Assembly (NCBI GenBank): GCA_947259295.1 | Contig: CAMYMG010000056.1 | Span: 1-64,000 of the forward strand | From: an uncultured Rhizobiaceae bacterium | GTDB lineage: Bacteria > Pseudomonadota > Alphaproteobacteria > Rhizobiales > Rhizobiaceae | DNA length: 64,000 bases | Reading direction: 5' to 3' | Shown here: positions 1 through 9,083 of the stretch, piece after piece | Position numbering within the stretch: the first letter of the stretch is position 1 | How the letters are laid out: each line of letters begins with the position of its first letter | The notes under the pieces: model-generated | What the model was told of the DNA's origin: nothing | What the model saw: only the letters and a program-made list of their open reading frames with translations | The model's database searches: none | Made by a program: the position numbers and the translations under genes

Positions 1-989
1 AGCGCCAGGTGAATCATCATGGTGCCAGGCGCATGGTGGAATTTCTTCATCGCCGTGTCGAAGCCTGCGTCACCCGAGCCTTTCGCCAGCAGTCGGCCGG
101 GCTGCAGCGCGCCGGGCGCGACCCCCGCCACAACCGCCTTGGCGGCGCCGTGGGTTTCGCCGTTCGCCAGCCGCACGCCGGTTGCCCGGCCGCCGGCCGT
201 GGTGATCTCAACGACATCGCTCTCGGTGAAAACCTCGCCGCCGGCATCGGTCAGCATGTTCTGCAGCGCCAGCATCATGGTGTCGGCGCCGCTCTTGCCG
301 AGCACCATGCCGAAACTCTGGTTGGCCATCGATTCAAGGTAGGGAAACACGGCGCCGCCGGCGATGTCGGGGGCGAAGTCGAGATGCATGCCCCAGGCGG
401 CGAGCGTCGCCCGGACATGCGGCGACTCGAAATTCTCCTCCAGCCAGGTGCGTGGCGAGGACAGGAGCAGGCGCGCCGTGTCGAGCGCGCCGCGCACGCC
501 CTTCTTGCGCCACAGCTTCCACGCCGTACCGCCGAGCGAGCGTGCGGTCATCGGTGAGCCGAGCAGGCGGAATATGTGCTCGGCCTCGGCGGGAAATTCC
601 GCAACGAGCCGCTTCCAGCTCTCGGCGTCGGCGGCGGAAAATCCCTCAAGCCGGGCCACGGTCTTGGCCATTTCCGAGCTGACCCCGAACCAGCGCCCGT
701 CCGGGAACACGCTGGCGAAACAGTCGCCCGCCGGAGCGAACTCGAGGCCAGCGGATTTCAATTCATTTGCATAGGTCTTGTGAAAGGCAGAGCCGGCGAA
801 CAGGCTCAGATTCATCGCGCCAAGATCGTGCCGGAAGCCGGGCAGCGTCAACTCTCGCGTCTGGACCGCGCCACCAACTGCCGGATTTCGCTCGAAAACA
901 GCTACTTTCCAGCCCTTCAGTGCCAGATGCGTCGCGCAAGCCATGCTGTTATGGCCCGCCCCGACGAATATGGCGTCGAAATCACTCAC
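1..989 (-). CDS. FAD-dependent oxidoreductase, phytoene-desaturase-like (3' end cut by window)
   Basis: Reading leftwards from a GTG at 989 gives an open frame of about 329 codons that runs off the window. The N-terminus has a dinucleotide-binding fold (FVGAGHNSMACATHLALKG, then VAVFERNPAVGGAVQT), typical of the CrtI/COG1233 family of FAD-dependent desaturases and amine-oxidase-like enzymes. It is clearly paralogous to the protein at 1974-3545: both have a GxGxN motif, an ERN...GG motif and a PGF.HD segment at matching positions. It is transcribed away from the cyclase gene at 1095, so the two share a 105-bp divergent promoter region. Substrate is unknown; carotenoid synthesis genes are absent, so a catabolic oxidase is more likely (inference). 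Family assignment is firm, start codon moderately so. Confidence 0.8.
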   Translation of the reverse strand, partial: MSDFDAIFVGAGHNSMACATHLALKGWKVAVFERNPAVGGAVQTRELTLPGFRHDLGAMNLSLFAGSAFHKTYANELKSAGLEFAPAGDCFASVFPDGRWFGVSSEMAKTVARLEGFSAADAESWKRLVAEFPAEAEHIFRLLGSPMTARSLGGTAWKLWRKKGVRGALDTARLLLSSPRTWLEENFESPHVRATLAAWGMHLDFAPDIAGGAVFPYLESMANQSFGMVLGKSGADTMMLALQNMLTDAGGEVFTESDVVEITTAGGRATGVRLANGETHGAAKAVVAGVAPGALQPGRLLAKGSGDAGFDTAMKKFHHAPGTMMIHLA

Positions 990-1094
990 ACCCCAACCCG
1001 ATCCTTCATGCTTAAAGATAATTGCAGATGCATAGGTTTTCGTCTAGTAGAAGTTTAGAGGCCGACACGAGCCGTCAAACAGGGAACAGGCATC

Positions 1095-1886
1095 ATGGAC
1101 ACGCAGAAAATTCTCGGTGACTTCGCAAGCCAGCTTCTTTCCGGCGCCATTCAAGTCGTCGACCTCTCTGCGCCGCTCGGCCCCGACACGCCGCTGCTGA
1201 AGCTGCCGCCGGACTTCGCCGTCGACACGCCCAAGATCGAGATCCACACCATTTCCGAATACGACAAGAACGGTCCGTTCTGGGCCTGGAACTGGCTAAA
1301 GATCGGCGAGCATTCGGGCACCCATTTCGACGCCCCGCACCACTGGATCACCGGCAAGGAATTCGCCGACGGCTACACTGATACGATTGACGTCAAGAAC
1401 TACGTCGCGCCGGTCAACGTCATCGACTGCTCGGCCGAATCCGCCGCCGACAACGACTTCCTGCTGACGGCAGACGGCGTGAAGGCGTGGGAAGCCAAGC
1501 ATGGCGCCATCGGCCGCGGCGAGTGGGTCGTCATGCGCACAGACTGGGACAAGCGCAACAACTCCGAGGAGAAGTTCCTCAACGCCGACGCCAACGGCCC
1601 GCATTCGCCAGGACCGACGGTTGACTGCATCGAATACATCATCGAGCGCGGCGCTATCGGCTGGGGCACCCAGTGCATCGGTACCGATGCGGGCGCGGCC
1701 GGCGGCATGGAGCCGCCATTCCCGGCGCACAATCTGATGCACAAGGCCAACCGCTACGGCCTGGCCAGCCTCTGCAACCTCGACAAGCTGCCGCCGAAGG
1801 GCGCGATCCTGATCGCCGCGCCGCTGAAGATCGTCAAGGGCACCGGTAGCCCGGTCCGCGCGATGGCGCTGGTACCGAAGAAGTAA
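1095..1886 (+). CDS. Cyclase family protein (putative metal-dependent hydrolase, kynurenine formamidase-like fold)
   Basis: A 263-residue protein with the signature HSGTHFDAPHH at residues 73-83, the metal-binding motif of the cyclase/kynurenine formamidase family (PF04199). Members hydrolyse amide, lactone or ring bonds using zinc or manganese. The length is near the usual 210-270 residues. There is no signal peptide, so it should act in the cytoplasm. It lies between two FAD-dependent oxidoreductases and upstream of an indolepyruvate-oxidoreductase pair, which suggests ring opening or hydrolysis of an aromatic or cyclic intermediate. The true substrate cannot be read from sequence; no other tryptophan-kynurenine gene is present, so calling it kynB would be over-annotation. 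Confidence 0.85.
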   Translation: MDTQKILGDFASQLLSGAIQVVDLSAPLGPDTPLLKLPPDFAVDTPKIEIHTISEYDKNGPFWAWNWLKIGEHSGTHFDAPHHWITGKEFADGYTDTIDVKNYVAPVNVIDCSAESAADNDFLLTADGVKAWEAKHGAIGRGEWVVMRTDWDKRNNSEEKFLNADANGPHSPGPTVDCIEYIIERGAIGWGTQCIGTDAGAAGGMEPPFPAHNLMHKANRYGLASLCNLDKLPPKGAILIAAPLKIVKGTGSPVRAMALVPKK

Positions 1887-1937
1887 CGCGCCGGCGGCCG
1901 GGCTCATGCGTGCCACGGGCGTCCAGGCTTCGCCTCG

Positions 1938-1957
1938 CCCTCCCCATCCGGGGAGGG
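1938..1957. repeat. GC-rich palindrome between genes (CCCTCCCC / GGGGAGGG)
   Basis: A perfect 8-bp inverted repeat with a 4-base loop lies in the 87-bp gap between the cyclase gene and the next oxidoreductase gene. It has no T-tract, so it is not a classical terminator. Similar CCCTCCCC/GGGGAGGG palindromes are, from memory, common dispersed intergenic elements in Mesorhizobium genomes; that cannot be checked from this window. Confidence 0.45.
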
Positions 1958-1973
1958 CCGGGGGCGTGCTTCG

Positions 1974-3545
1974 ATGAGCGATCCCGATCACATCATCGTC
2001 GGCAGCGGCATCAACGCACTGGTCTGCGCGGCGATGCTCGCCGGCAAGGGCCGGAAAGTGCTGGTGCTGGAACGCAACGAGCGCATCGGCGGCTGCATCC
2101 GCACCGACGAGATCACCGCGCCGGGCTTCGTTCACGACGTGATGGCGACGACCTTCGTCCTCTTTGTCACCTCGCCGGCCTACGCTGCGCTCGCCGCCGA
2201 TCTTGGCCGTCACGGCCTTCAGTTCTGCAACACGGACAGGCCGACCGGCGTGCTTCGCCCGAACGGCTCGCACGTCGTGCAGCGCATGGAACGCGCCGCC
2301 AATGTTGCCGCGCTCAATGCCGCCTCGCCCGGTGACGGCGACGCCTATGCATCCGACGTCAGCGGCATAGAGAAAGACGCCGGTCTGCTGTTCGGGCTGC
2401 TTGGCGGCGGCTTGTGGAGCTACAAGACGCTGAAGCTCATTGCCGGCGAAGCCTGGCGGCGCGGGCCGCGCGGGCTGGCGGCATTCTTCGGCGAGGCCAT
2501 GCTGCCGTCGCGCGGCTGGCTCGAAACCACGTACAAATCCGATCTCACGCGCGCCCTGTGGGCGCCGTGGTCGCTGCATGCCGGCGTCGGCCCGGAAGAT
2601 GCCTTTTCCGGGCAGATCGCCAAGGTCATCGCCTTCGCGCTCGAAGCTGCGGGCGCGCCCATCGTCAAGGGCGGCGCGGACAAGCTGCTCGACGCCTTCG
2701 AAGCGCTGATCCGCGAACGCGGCGGCGACATCCGTACAGGCGCCGACGTTGCCGAGGTGATCGAGGCGGAGGGCCGCGCCAGCGGCGTGCGGCTTGCCTC
2801 GGGCGAGATCCTGTCGGCGAAGAAAAGCGTCATCTGCTCGGTCACGCCGACCCAGCTCTACGGCAGGCTGCTCGCGGCCAACGACCATCCCGAGCAACAG
2901 GCAGCCGCTCGGAAATACCGCTACGGCAAGGGCAATTTCCAGATCCACTATGCGCTCGACCGTCCCCCCGCTTGGCCCAATGCTTCGCTTGGCAAGGTGG
3001 CGCTCCTGCACCTGACGCCCGGCCTCGACGGTGTGTCGAAGGCGAGCAACGAGGCGGCGCGCGGCATGCTGCCCGAAACGCCAACAATCTGCGTCGGCCA
3101 GCCGCATGCGCTCGACCCGTCGCGCTGTCCGGCAGGTAAGGCGATCCTCTGGCTGCAGCTTCCCGAGGCGCCGCGCCAGATCAAGGGCGATGCGGCCGGC
3201 AAGCTGGCCGCGCCGGCCGACGGCAAGTGGACCGAGGAACTTCGCGAGGCCTATGCCGACCGTGCCGAAGCGATCCTCGCCACGCATATCGGCGGCTTCT
3301 CGGCGACCGTGCTAGGGCGACGCGCCTATTCACCTGCCGATCTAGAGGCGATGAATATCAACCTCGTCGGTGGCGATCCCTACGGCGGCTCATCGACCAT
3401 CGACCAGTCCTTCCTGTGGCGGCCGTTCAAGGGGAGCGTCAACCACACGACACCGGTCAAGGGCCTCTACCACATCGGCGCATCGACGCATCCGGGCGCT
3501 GGGCTCGGCGGCGGCTCTGGCTTCCTTCTGGCGCAGGCGCTGTGA
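1974..3545 (+). CDS. FAD-dependent oxidoreductase, phytoene-desaturase-like
   Basis: A 523-residue flavoprotein of the COG1233 family. The N-terminal Rossmann motif IIVGSGINALVCAAMLAGKG starts near residue 7, followed by VLVLERNERIGGCIRT. The C-terminus has the second FAD-binding signature (HIGASTHPGAGLGGGSGFLL), typical of CrtI-like desaturases. Length matches the family. It is a paralogue of the leftward gene at 1-989. Its stop overlaps the ATG of the MarR gene by one base (TGATG), so the two are translationally coupled. It may oxidise a substrate in the same pathway as the cyclase and the 2-oxoacid oxidoreductase downstream; the substrate is unknown. Confidence 0.85.
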   Translation: MSDPDHIIVGSGINALVCAAMLAGKGRKVLVLERNERIGGCIRTDEITAPGFVHDVMATTFVLFVTSPAYAALAADLGRHGLQFCNTDRPTGVLRPNGSHVVQRMERAANVAALNAASPGDGDAYASDVSGIEKDAGLLFGLLGGGLWSYKTLKLIAGEAWRRGPRGLAAFFGEAMLPSRGWLETTYKSDLTRALWAPWSLHAGVGPEDAFSGQIAKVIAFALEAAGAPIVKGGADKLLDAFEALIRERGGDIRTGADVAEVIEAEGRASGVRLASGEILSAKKSVICSVTPTQLYGRLLAANDHPEQQAAARKYRYGKGNFQIHYALDRPPAWPNASLGKVALLHLTPGLDGVSKASNEAARGMLPETPTICVGQPHALDPSRCPAGKAILWLQLPEAPRQIKGDAAGKLAAPADGKWTEELREAYADRAEAILATHIGGFSATVLGRRAYSPADLEAMNINLVGGDPYGGSSTIDQSFLWRPFKGSVNHTTPVKGLYHIGASTHPGAGLGGGSGFLLAQAL

Positions 3546-4027
3546 TGGACAAGCTGGCTCCCGAAAAGCGAGAGCGCATATCGAGCCTTGGGCAGATCGG
3601 CCTGCAGCAGTTCGCGCCTTATCTGATGAACCGCATCATGGGCCGCTACAACGCCACGCTGCGCGAGGATTTCCGCCGCCAGGAAAGAACCATCCCGCAG
3701 GTGCGGACACTCGCGGTGCTGTCGGTGACCGACGGTGTCGCGGTTGGCGACCTCGCCGTCTTCACGGTCATCGAGCAGTCTACCCTGTCCCGCACGCTGG
3801 ACACTCTTGAAGCCCAGGGCCTGGTTCGCCGCGAGACGGGCGATACGGACACGCGGGTGCGCAAGGTGTTCCTGACCGACGAGGGGCGTGCCGAGTTCAA
3901 CCGCGCCTGGCCGGCCATGCACGACGCCTTCGAGGCCATGTTCGACGGCATCGACGACGCTGAATACGCCGCACTGATCGGCACGCTGCAGCGGATGCTC
4001 GCCAACATCCGCAAGCACGATATCTGA
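3545..4027 (+). CDS. MarR-family transcriptional regulator
   Basis: A 160-residue protein with a winged-helix region at about residues 50-115 (LAVFTVIEQSTLSRTLDTLE is the recognition-helix region, followed by VRRETGDTDTRVRKVFLTDE, the wing typical of MarR). The start is the ATG overlapping the upstream stop; a longer in-frame extension would run back inside the oxidoreductase gene and is not credible. MarR proteins are usually ligand-responsive repressors of nearby catabolic or efflux genes. Here the likely targets are the surrounding oxidoreductase, cyclase and ior genes, with an aromatic acid as a possible ligand (inference). Confidence 0.9.
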   Translation: MDKLAPEKRERISSLGQIGLQQFAPYLMNRIMGRYNATLREDFRRQERTIPQVRTLAVLSVTDGVAVGDLAVFTVIEQSTLSRTLDTLEAQGLVRRETGDTDTRVRKVFLTDEGRAEFNRAWPAMHDAFEAMFDGIDDAEYAALIGTLQRMLANIRKHDI

Positions 4028-4074
4028 GTAACTGTACGCGCCGCCGGGTCTGGCGGTAACGGAATGGAGCCATC

Positions 4075-6228
4075 ATGGCCGAGCGGTCATTCGCCAAGGA
4101 AGTCGAGAAGCTGAGGCTGGGTGCCGGCGATGAGTACGCCGGCGAGGGCATCCTCGCCATCACCAAGGCACTGCTGCAATGCGGCGTCGGCTATGTCGGC
4201 GGCTATCAGGGCGCGCCGATCAGCCACCTCATGGACGTGCTGGCCGACGCTCAGGACATCCTGGGCGAACTCGGCGTGCATTTCGAGGCGTCGGCCTCCG
4301 AGGCCACCGCCACCGCCATGCTTGCCGCTTCGGTGCATTATCCGATCCGCGGTGCTGCCACCTTCAAGTCCACCGTCGGCACCAATGTTGCCTCCGATGC
4401 GCTTGCCAATCTCGCTTCCGGCGGCGTCACCGGCGGCGCGCTCATCATCGTCGGTGAGGACTACGGCGAGGGCTCCTCGATCATGCAGGAGCGCAGCCAC
4501 GCCTTCGCCATGAAGAGCCAGGTCTGGCTGCTCGACCCGCGCCCCAACCTGCCATCGATCGTCAAGGCGGTCGAGGACGGCTTCGAACTGTCGGAAGCCT
4601 CCAACACGCCAGTCATGCTGCAGGTGCGCATCCGCTGCTGCCATGTGCACGGCCACTTCATCGCCAAGGACAACAAGCGGCCGACCATGACGGTCGCCGA
4701 GGCGCTCGATTCGCCGCGCCGCGATACCGGCCGCATCGTGCTGCCGCCGGCCTCCTTCCTGCACGAGAAGGAAAAGGTCGAGAAGCGCTGGCCGGCTGCC
4801 GTCGATTTCATCCGCTCCAACAGGATCAATGAGTTCTTCGGCAGAGAGGACGGCGAGGTCGGCATCGTCTGCCAAGGCGGCATGTACAATTCCGTCATCC
4901 GCGCGCTGCAGCGCATGGGCCTTGCTGACACCTATGGCGAGACCGACGTGCCGCTCTACGTCCTCAACGCCGTCTACCCGCTGATTGACGCCGAGTTCCT
5001 GGAGTTCTGCGAGGGCAAGCAGTCGGTCCTCGTGGTGGAGGAAGGCCAGCCCAACTACATCGAGCAGGCTTTTGCCGCGATGCTCCACAAGGCCGATCGC
5101 GGCACGCGCCTCGTCGGCAAGGAATATCTGCCTGTCGCCGGCGAATACACCGGCCAGGTCATGCTTGATGGCATCGGCGGTTTCCTGCGCGCCTGCGCAC
5201 CGCAACTCCTGTCGAGCGAGGTCCGTGCGCCCAACAAGACCGGCCAGGGCGACACAATCCCCGATCTGTCGCGCGTCGTGCCCGGTCGCCCGCCGGGCTT
5301 CTGCACGGGTTGCCCGGAGCGGCCGATCTTTGCCGCCACCAAGCTGGTCGAGCAGGAACTCGGCAAGCACCACATCGCTTCCGACATCGGCTGCCACCTC
5401 TTCTCGATCATGCCGCCCTTCGAGCTGGGCGCCACCACCATGGGCTACGGCCTCGGCCCCGCCTCGGCCTCGGCCTTCAACTCGCCGGACGCCACGCGGC
5501 GTTCGATCTCCTTCGTCGGCGACGGCGGCTTCTGGCACAACGGCCTGACCTCCTCGATCGGCAACGCCGTGTTCAACAAGAACGACGGCGTCATCGTCAT
5601 CGTCGACAATTTCTATTCTGCGGCGACCGGCGGCCAGGACATCCTGTCGTCGCGCGCCAGCAACAAGACGAAATCGACGAAGCACCCGATCACTGAGGCG
5701 GTGAAGGGCATGGGCGTCGGCTGGGTGCGCCACATCGACCGCACCTACGACGTGCCGAAGATGCAGGCGACACTGCGCGAGGCACTGACCACCGAGGAAA
5801 AAGGCCCGAAGGTGATCATCGCCTCGTCCGAATGCATGCTCAACAAGCAGCGCCGCGAGCGCCCGCTGGTCGACAAGGCGATCAAGGGCGGCGAGCGCAT
5901 CGTCAAGCCGAAGTTCGGCGTCGACGAGGACATCTGCACCGGCGACCACGCCTGCATGCGGCTGTCGGGCTGCCCGTCGCTGTCGGTCAAGTCGCTCGAC
6001 GATCCGCTGCGCGACGATCCGGTCGCCCACATCGACCAGAGCTGTGTCGGCTGCGGCAATTGCGGCGAGGTCGCCGATGCCGCCGTGCTTTGCCCGTCCT
6101 TCTACCGCGCCGACGTCGTCCACAATCCGGGCCGCTGGGATCGCTTCCTGGAGTCCGCGCGCCGCGCCGTCATCGGCTTCCTGCAGCGTCGCCGCGAAAC
6201 CCGCCGGCTGAGTTTCGCCGATGCTTGA
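4075..6228 (+). CDS. iorA: Indolepyruvate ferredoxin oxidoreductase, alpha subunit-like
   Basis: A 717-residue subunit with the thiamine-diphosphate enzyme layout: N-terminal pyrimidine-binding region (GGYQGAPISHLMDVL), a central CTGCPERP segment, a diphosphate-binding motif GDGGFWHNGLTSSIGNAVFN near residue 482, and a C-terminal ferredoxin-like region from about residue 620 with cysteine motifs CTGDHACMRLSGCP and CVGCGNCG...CP. The family oxidatively decarboxylates aryl pyruvates (indolepyruvate, phenylpyruvate) to acyl-CoA, passing electrons to ferredoxin. The 3' end overlaps iorB by 8 bp, indicating coupled translation of the two subunits. The exact substrate is unproven, though aryl pyruvate from aromatic amino-acid transamination is the family norm. 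Confidence 0.9.
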   Translation: MAERSFAKEVEKLRLGAGDEYAGEGILAITKALLQCGVGYVGGYQGAPISHLMDVLADAQDILGELGVHFEASASEATATAMLAASVHYPIRGAATFKSTVGTNVASDALANLASGGVTGGALIIVGEDYGEGSSIMQERSHAFAMKSQVWLLDPRPNLPSIVKAVEDGFELSEASNTPVMLQVRIRCCHVHGHFIAKDNKRPTMTVAEALDSPRRDTGRIVLPPASFLHEKEKVEKRWPAAVDFIRSNRINEFFGREDGEVGIVCQGGMYNSVIRALQRMGLADTYGETDVPLYVLNAVYPLIDAEFLEFCEGKQSVLVVEEGQPNYIEQAFAAMLHKADRGTRLVGKEYLPVAGEYTGQVMLDGIGGFLRACAPQLLSSEVRAPNKTGQGDTIPDLSRVVPGRPPGFCTGCPERPIFAATKLVEQELGKHHIASDIGCHLFSIMPPFELGATTMGYGLGPASASAFNSPDATRRSISFVGDGGFWHNGLTSSIGNAVFNKNDGVIVIVDNFYSAATGGQDILSSRASNKTKSTKHPITEAVKGMGVGWVRHIDRTYDVPKMQATLREALTTEEKGPKVIIASSECMLNKQRRERPLVDKAIKGGERIVKPKFGVDEDICTGDHACMRLSGCPSLSVKSLDDPLRDDPVAHIDQSCVGCGNCGEVADAAVLCPSFYRADVVHNPGRWDRFLESARRAVIGFLQRRRETRRLSFADA

Positions 6229-7843
6229 CGCCGTGTCCCCCCTCCGTCCCGATGGCGACCCCCTGGCGGGAGAACGCGTCATCAAGCTCGCCGTGCTGGC
6301 GGTTGGCGGGCAGGGCGGCGGCGTGCTCGCCGACTGGATCACCGCTGTCGCGGAGCGCAACGGCTTTGTCGCGCAGTCGACCTCCGTCGCCGGCGTCGCC
6401 CAGCGCACCGGCGCGACGATCTACTATGTCGAGATGGCGCGCGATACCGGCCGCCTGCCGGTCTTCGCGCTGTCGCCCTCGCAGGGCGACGTCGACATAT
6501 TGATCGCCGCCGAACTGATGGAAGCCGGCCGCGCCATCATGCGCGGCTTCGTCACGCCCGAACGCACCGCGCTGATCGCGTCCTCGCATCGCATCGCGGC
6601 CGTGTCGGAGAAGATCGAGCCCGGCGACGGCCGCGCCTCGTCCGACAAGGTCCGCGCGACGGCCGAGATGGCGTCGAGGCGCTTCATTGCCTTCGACATG
6701 GAAAAGATCGCCGTCGACAACGGCTCGATGATTTCGGCGAGCCTGCTCGGCGCGTTGGCCGGCTCGGGCGAACTGCCTTTCCCACGCGAAAGCTATGAGC
6801 GCACCATTGCAGCATCGGGGCGTGGCGTGAAGGCGAGCCTCGCTGCCTTTGCCGGCGCCTATGACCGTGCGCGCGGCGGCAGCGCCCCGATCCGCAACCC
6901 CGTCGAGCCGGGCGGTCCCAACGATCAGGCCGCGCCGCACAGCCCGGTGAGTTCGGCCGAGGCAGCATACCCGGAAAAGGGTGATCCCGAATCTGGAGGC
7001 CCGGTCCGCGGTCCCGACAGACTGCTGAAGGAATGGCAGGCGCTGGCCGCGCGCGTGGCTGCCCTGCCGGAGCCGGTTCGCGACATGGCGGGCCGCGGCC
7101 TGCGCAAGGTCGTCGACTACCAGGACGTCCCCTATGGCCGCGAATATCTCGACCGGCTGGAGCGGGCGGTCGCCGTCGATGATGCCGAACGCGCATTCGC
7201 GCTGTCCGTCGCCGCGGCCAAGCACCTCGCCAATGCCATGTGCTACGACGACATGATCAGAGTCGCCGACCTGAAGACGCGTTCGACCCGCGATGCGCGT
7301 GTGCGCCGCGAGGTGGCGCTCGGCGTTGACGCCATCCTGCAGGTGACCGAGTATTTCCATCCTCGCATCGAGGAATTCTGCGGCACCATGCCGGCCCGTC
7401 TCGGCCGCTACATCGAGGAGCGGCCGAAACTCTCCGCCTTCCTCGATCGCCGCATCAACCGCGGCCGCCGCATCCGCACCGACAGTCTTGCCGGCTTCGC
7501 CGCGCTCTGGGTAATCGGCGGCATGCGCCGCTGGCGCCGCGGCCTGCTGCGCCATAGCGTCGAGACCGCGCATCTCGAAAAATGGTACGCGCTGGCGCTC
7601 GATCATGTGCCGACCGACTATGCGCTGGCTGTCGAGATCCTCAACTGCCGCCGGCTGATCAAGGGCTATAGCGACACCCATGTGCGGGCCCACTCGAAAT
7701 TCGACCGTGTGCTGTCGGCGCTCGACCTGCTGAAAGGCCGCGACGACGCCGCCGAATGGCTTCGCCGCCTGCGCGAGGCTGCGCTGAAGGACGAAAAGGG
7801 CGACATGCTCGACGGTGCGCTGAAGACGGTGGCGACACTTTAG
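6221..7843 (+). CDS. iorB: Indolepyruvate oxidoreductase, beta subunit with C-terminal DUF6537-like extension
   Basis: A 540-residue protein. Residues about 20-210 form the pyruvate-ferredoxin-oxidoreductase gamma-type domain, recognisable by LAVLAVGGQGGGVLADWI and the VAGVAQRTGATIYYVEMA segment. The remaining ~300 residues are a helical extension of the DUF6537 type found in proteobacterial two-subunit enzymes. This is much longer than archaeal IorB (about 200 residues), so the C-terminal part is a lineage-specific addition rather than a frameshift product. It overlaps iorA and must assemble with it. It is convergent with the antiporter gene, with 13 bp between stops. Confidence 0.88.
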   Translation: MLDAVSPLRPDGDPLAGERVIKLAVLAVGGQGGGVLADWITAVAERNGFVAQSTSVAGVAQRTGATIYYVEMARDTGRLPVFALSPSQGDVDILIAAELMEAGRAIMRGFVTPERTALIASSHRIAAVSEKIEPGDGRASSDKVRATAEMASRRFIAFDMEKIAVDNGSMISASLLGALAGSGELPFPRESYERTIAASGRGVKASLAAFAGAYDRARGGSAPIRNPVEPGGPNDQAAPHSPVSSAEAAYPEKGDPESGGPVRGPDRLLKEWQALAARVAALPEPVRDMAGRGLRKVVDYQDVPYGREYLDRLERAVAVDDAERAFALSVAAAKHLANAMCYDDMIRVADLKTRSTRDARVRREVALGVDAILQVTEYFHPRIEEFCGTMPARLGRYIEERPKLSAFLDRRINRGRRIRTDSLAGFAALWVIGGMRRWRRGLLRHSVETAHLEKWYALALDHVPTDYALAVEILNCRRLIKGYSDTHVRAHSKFDRVLSALDLLKGRDDAAEWLRRLREAALKDEKGDMLDGALKTVATL

Positions 7844-7856
7844 GGCGCACCGCCAG

Positions 7857-8966
7857 TCAGGGCGCGAAGATCAGCAGGACATAGGCGAAGAACACGACGA
7901 GGTGGACAAGTCCCGTCAGCACCGTCGTGCGTCCGGTTCCGAAGCTGACGAAACTGACCGCAAGTGCCAGCAGCAGCAGCACCGTGTCGCCGGCATTCAG
8001 CCCGAGCGTCAGGCCCCTGCCGGTGATCAGGCTGGCAATCGCAACGGCCGGGATCGTCAGTCCGATTGTCGCGCAGGCCGAGCCCAGCGCGACGTTCAGG
8101 CTCCGCTGCAGTTCGTTCCGCATTGCGGCGCGGATCGCCGCCATCGATTCCGGCAGCAGCACCAGCGTCGCGATGAAGGCGCCGACCAGCGCGTCGGCCT
8201 GCGAGAACTCGATTGCCGCCAGGCCGTCCTCGATGCCGCCGGCGATCTGCTCGGCAAGCAGCACGATGCCGATCAACCCGGCCGCCAGCAGGACGACGTT
8301 CATGCTTATACCGGGCGCGGTCTTCTTTTCTGCGACCCCCCGGCGCTCGTCGTCGACCTCTTCGACGAAGTCTTCGCGCTGGCGGCCCATTTGGGCAAAC
8401 ACGAAGCTCACATAAAGCAGGGCTGACAGCAGACTGACAAAGCCCAACTGCAGGTCGGAAAATGTCCCCGGATCTGTCGTCAGCGTGTAGTCGGGCAGGA
8501 TCAGCGTCAGCACCGCCAGCGCCATTAGCACGGCCAGATAGGCGTTCGTCCCCTGTTTCTTAAGCTGCTGGTTGCGATGCTTCCAGCCGCCGAGCGTGAG
8601 GCAGAGGCCGACAACGCCGCCGGTGACGATCATGACCGTGGAAAACACCGACTCGCGGGCGAGCGTCGGGTTGTTCTCGCCATGCAGCATCATCGACAGG
8701 ATGACCGACACCTCGATGGTCGTGACGGCAAGCGTCAGCACCAGCGTCCCGTAGGGCTCGCCGAGCCTGTGCGCGATCTTCTCCGCGTGGTGCAGCACCA
8801 CGAACACCGTGGCGAAAACGAGCGCCGTGGCCAGCAGGGACACGATCACGCGCGACATCAGCCGCATCTGATCAAGTGGGAAGCCGCTAAGGTGCACGGC
8901 GGCGGCAAGCACGAGACAGCCGATCGGCAGCAGGAAATTGGCTGCGTTGCCACGGGTGAGTGTCAT
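7857..8966 (-). CDS. Calcium/proton antiporter (ChaA/CaCA family)
   Basis: A 369-residue, strongly hydrophobic protein with about eleven predicted membrane segments. It carries the two CaCA-superfamily repeats: TTIEVSVILSMMLHG in the first half and LVLLPESMAAIRAAMRNELQ followed by GSACATIGLTIPAVAIASL in the second. An acidic loop between halves (EDFVEEVDDE) is typical of ChaA. The ATG at 8966 is preferred over an upstream in-frame ATG at 9080 because the extra 38 residues are arginine-rich, non-hydrophobic and unlike the family N-terminus. Predicted role: expulsion of Ca2+ (or Na+/K+) in exchange for protons at the inner membrane. No partner genes are adjacent. Confidence 0.88.
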   Translation of the reverse strand: MTLTRGNAANFLLPIGCLVLAAAVHLSGFPLDQMRLMSRVIVSLLATALVFATVFVVLHHAEKIAHRLGEPYGTLVLTLAVTTIEVSVILSMMLHGENNPTLARESVFSTVMIVTGGVVGLCLTLGGWKHRNQQLKKQGTNAYLAVLMALAVLTLILPDYTLTTDPGTFSDLQLGFVSLLSALLYVSFVFAQMGRQREDFVEEVDDERRGVAEKKTAPGISMNVVLLAAGLIGIVLLAEQIAGGIEDGLAAIEFSQADALVGAFIATLVLLPESMAAIRAAMRNELQRSLNVALGSACATIGLTIPAVAIASLITGRGLTLGLNAGDTVLLLLALAVSFVSFGTGRTTVLTGLVHLVVFFAYVLLIFAP

Positions 8967-9083
8967 TGCTGTTCCCGCCTTCCCAGGGTGATGACCAATG
9001 CGCAAGCTATGCCAGCATAATCGACCGATTGCGACCCTGCGCCAGCTGAACCGGCGCTGCTCCAATGAAGAGCGCAACAAATT

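Noticed and set aside
1296..3287. Long minus-strand reading frame opposite the cyclase and oxidoreductase genes (663 codons)
   Set aside because: It lies antisense to two genes with clear family motifs; its length is a by-product of high GC content, and its translation shows no domain pattern.
4087..6408. 773-codon minus-strand frame opposite iorA
   Set aside because: Shadow of iorA; the translation is low-complexity and matches no motif.
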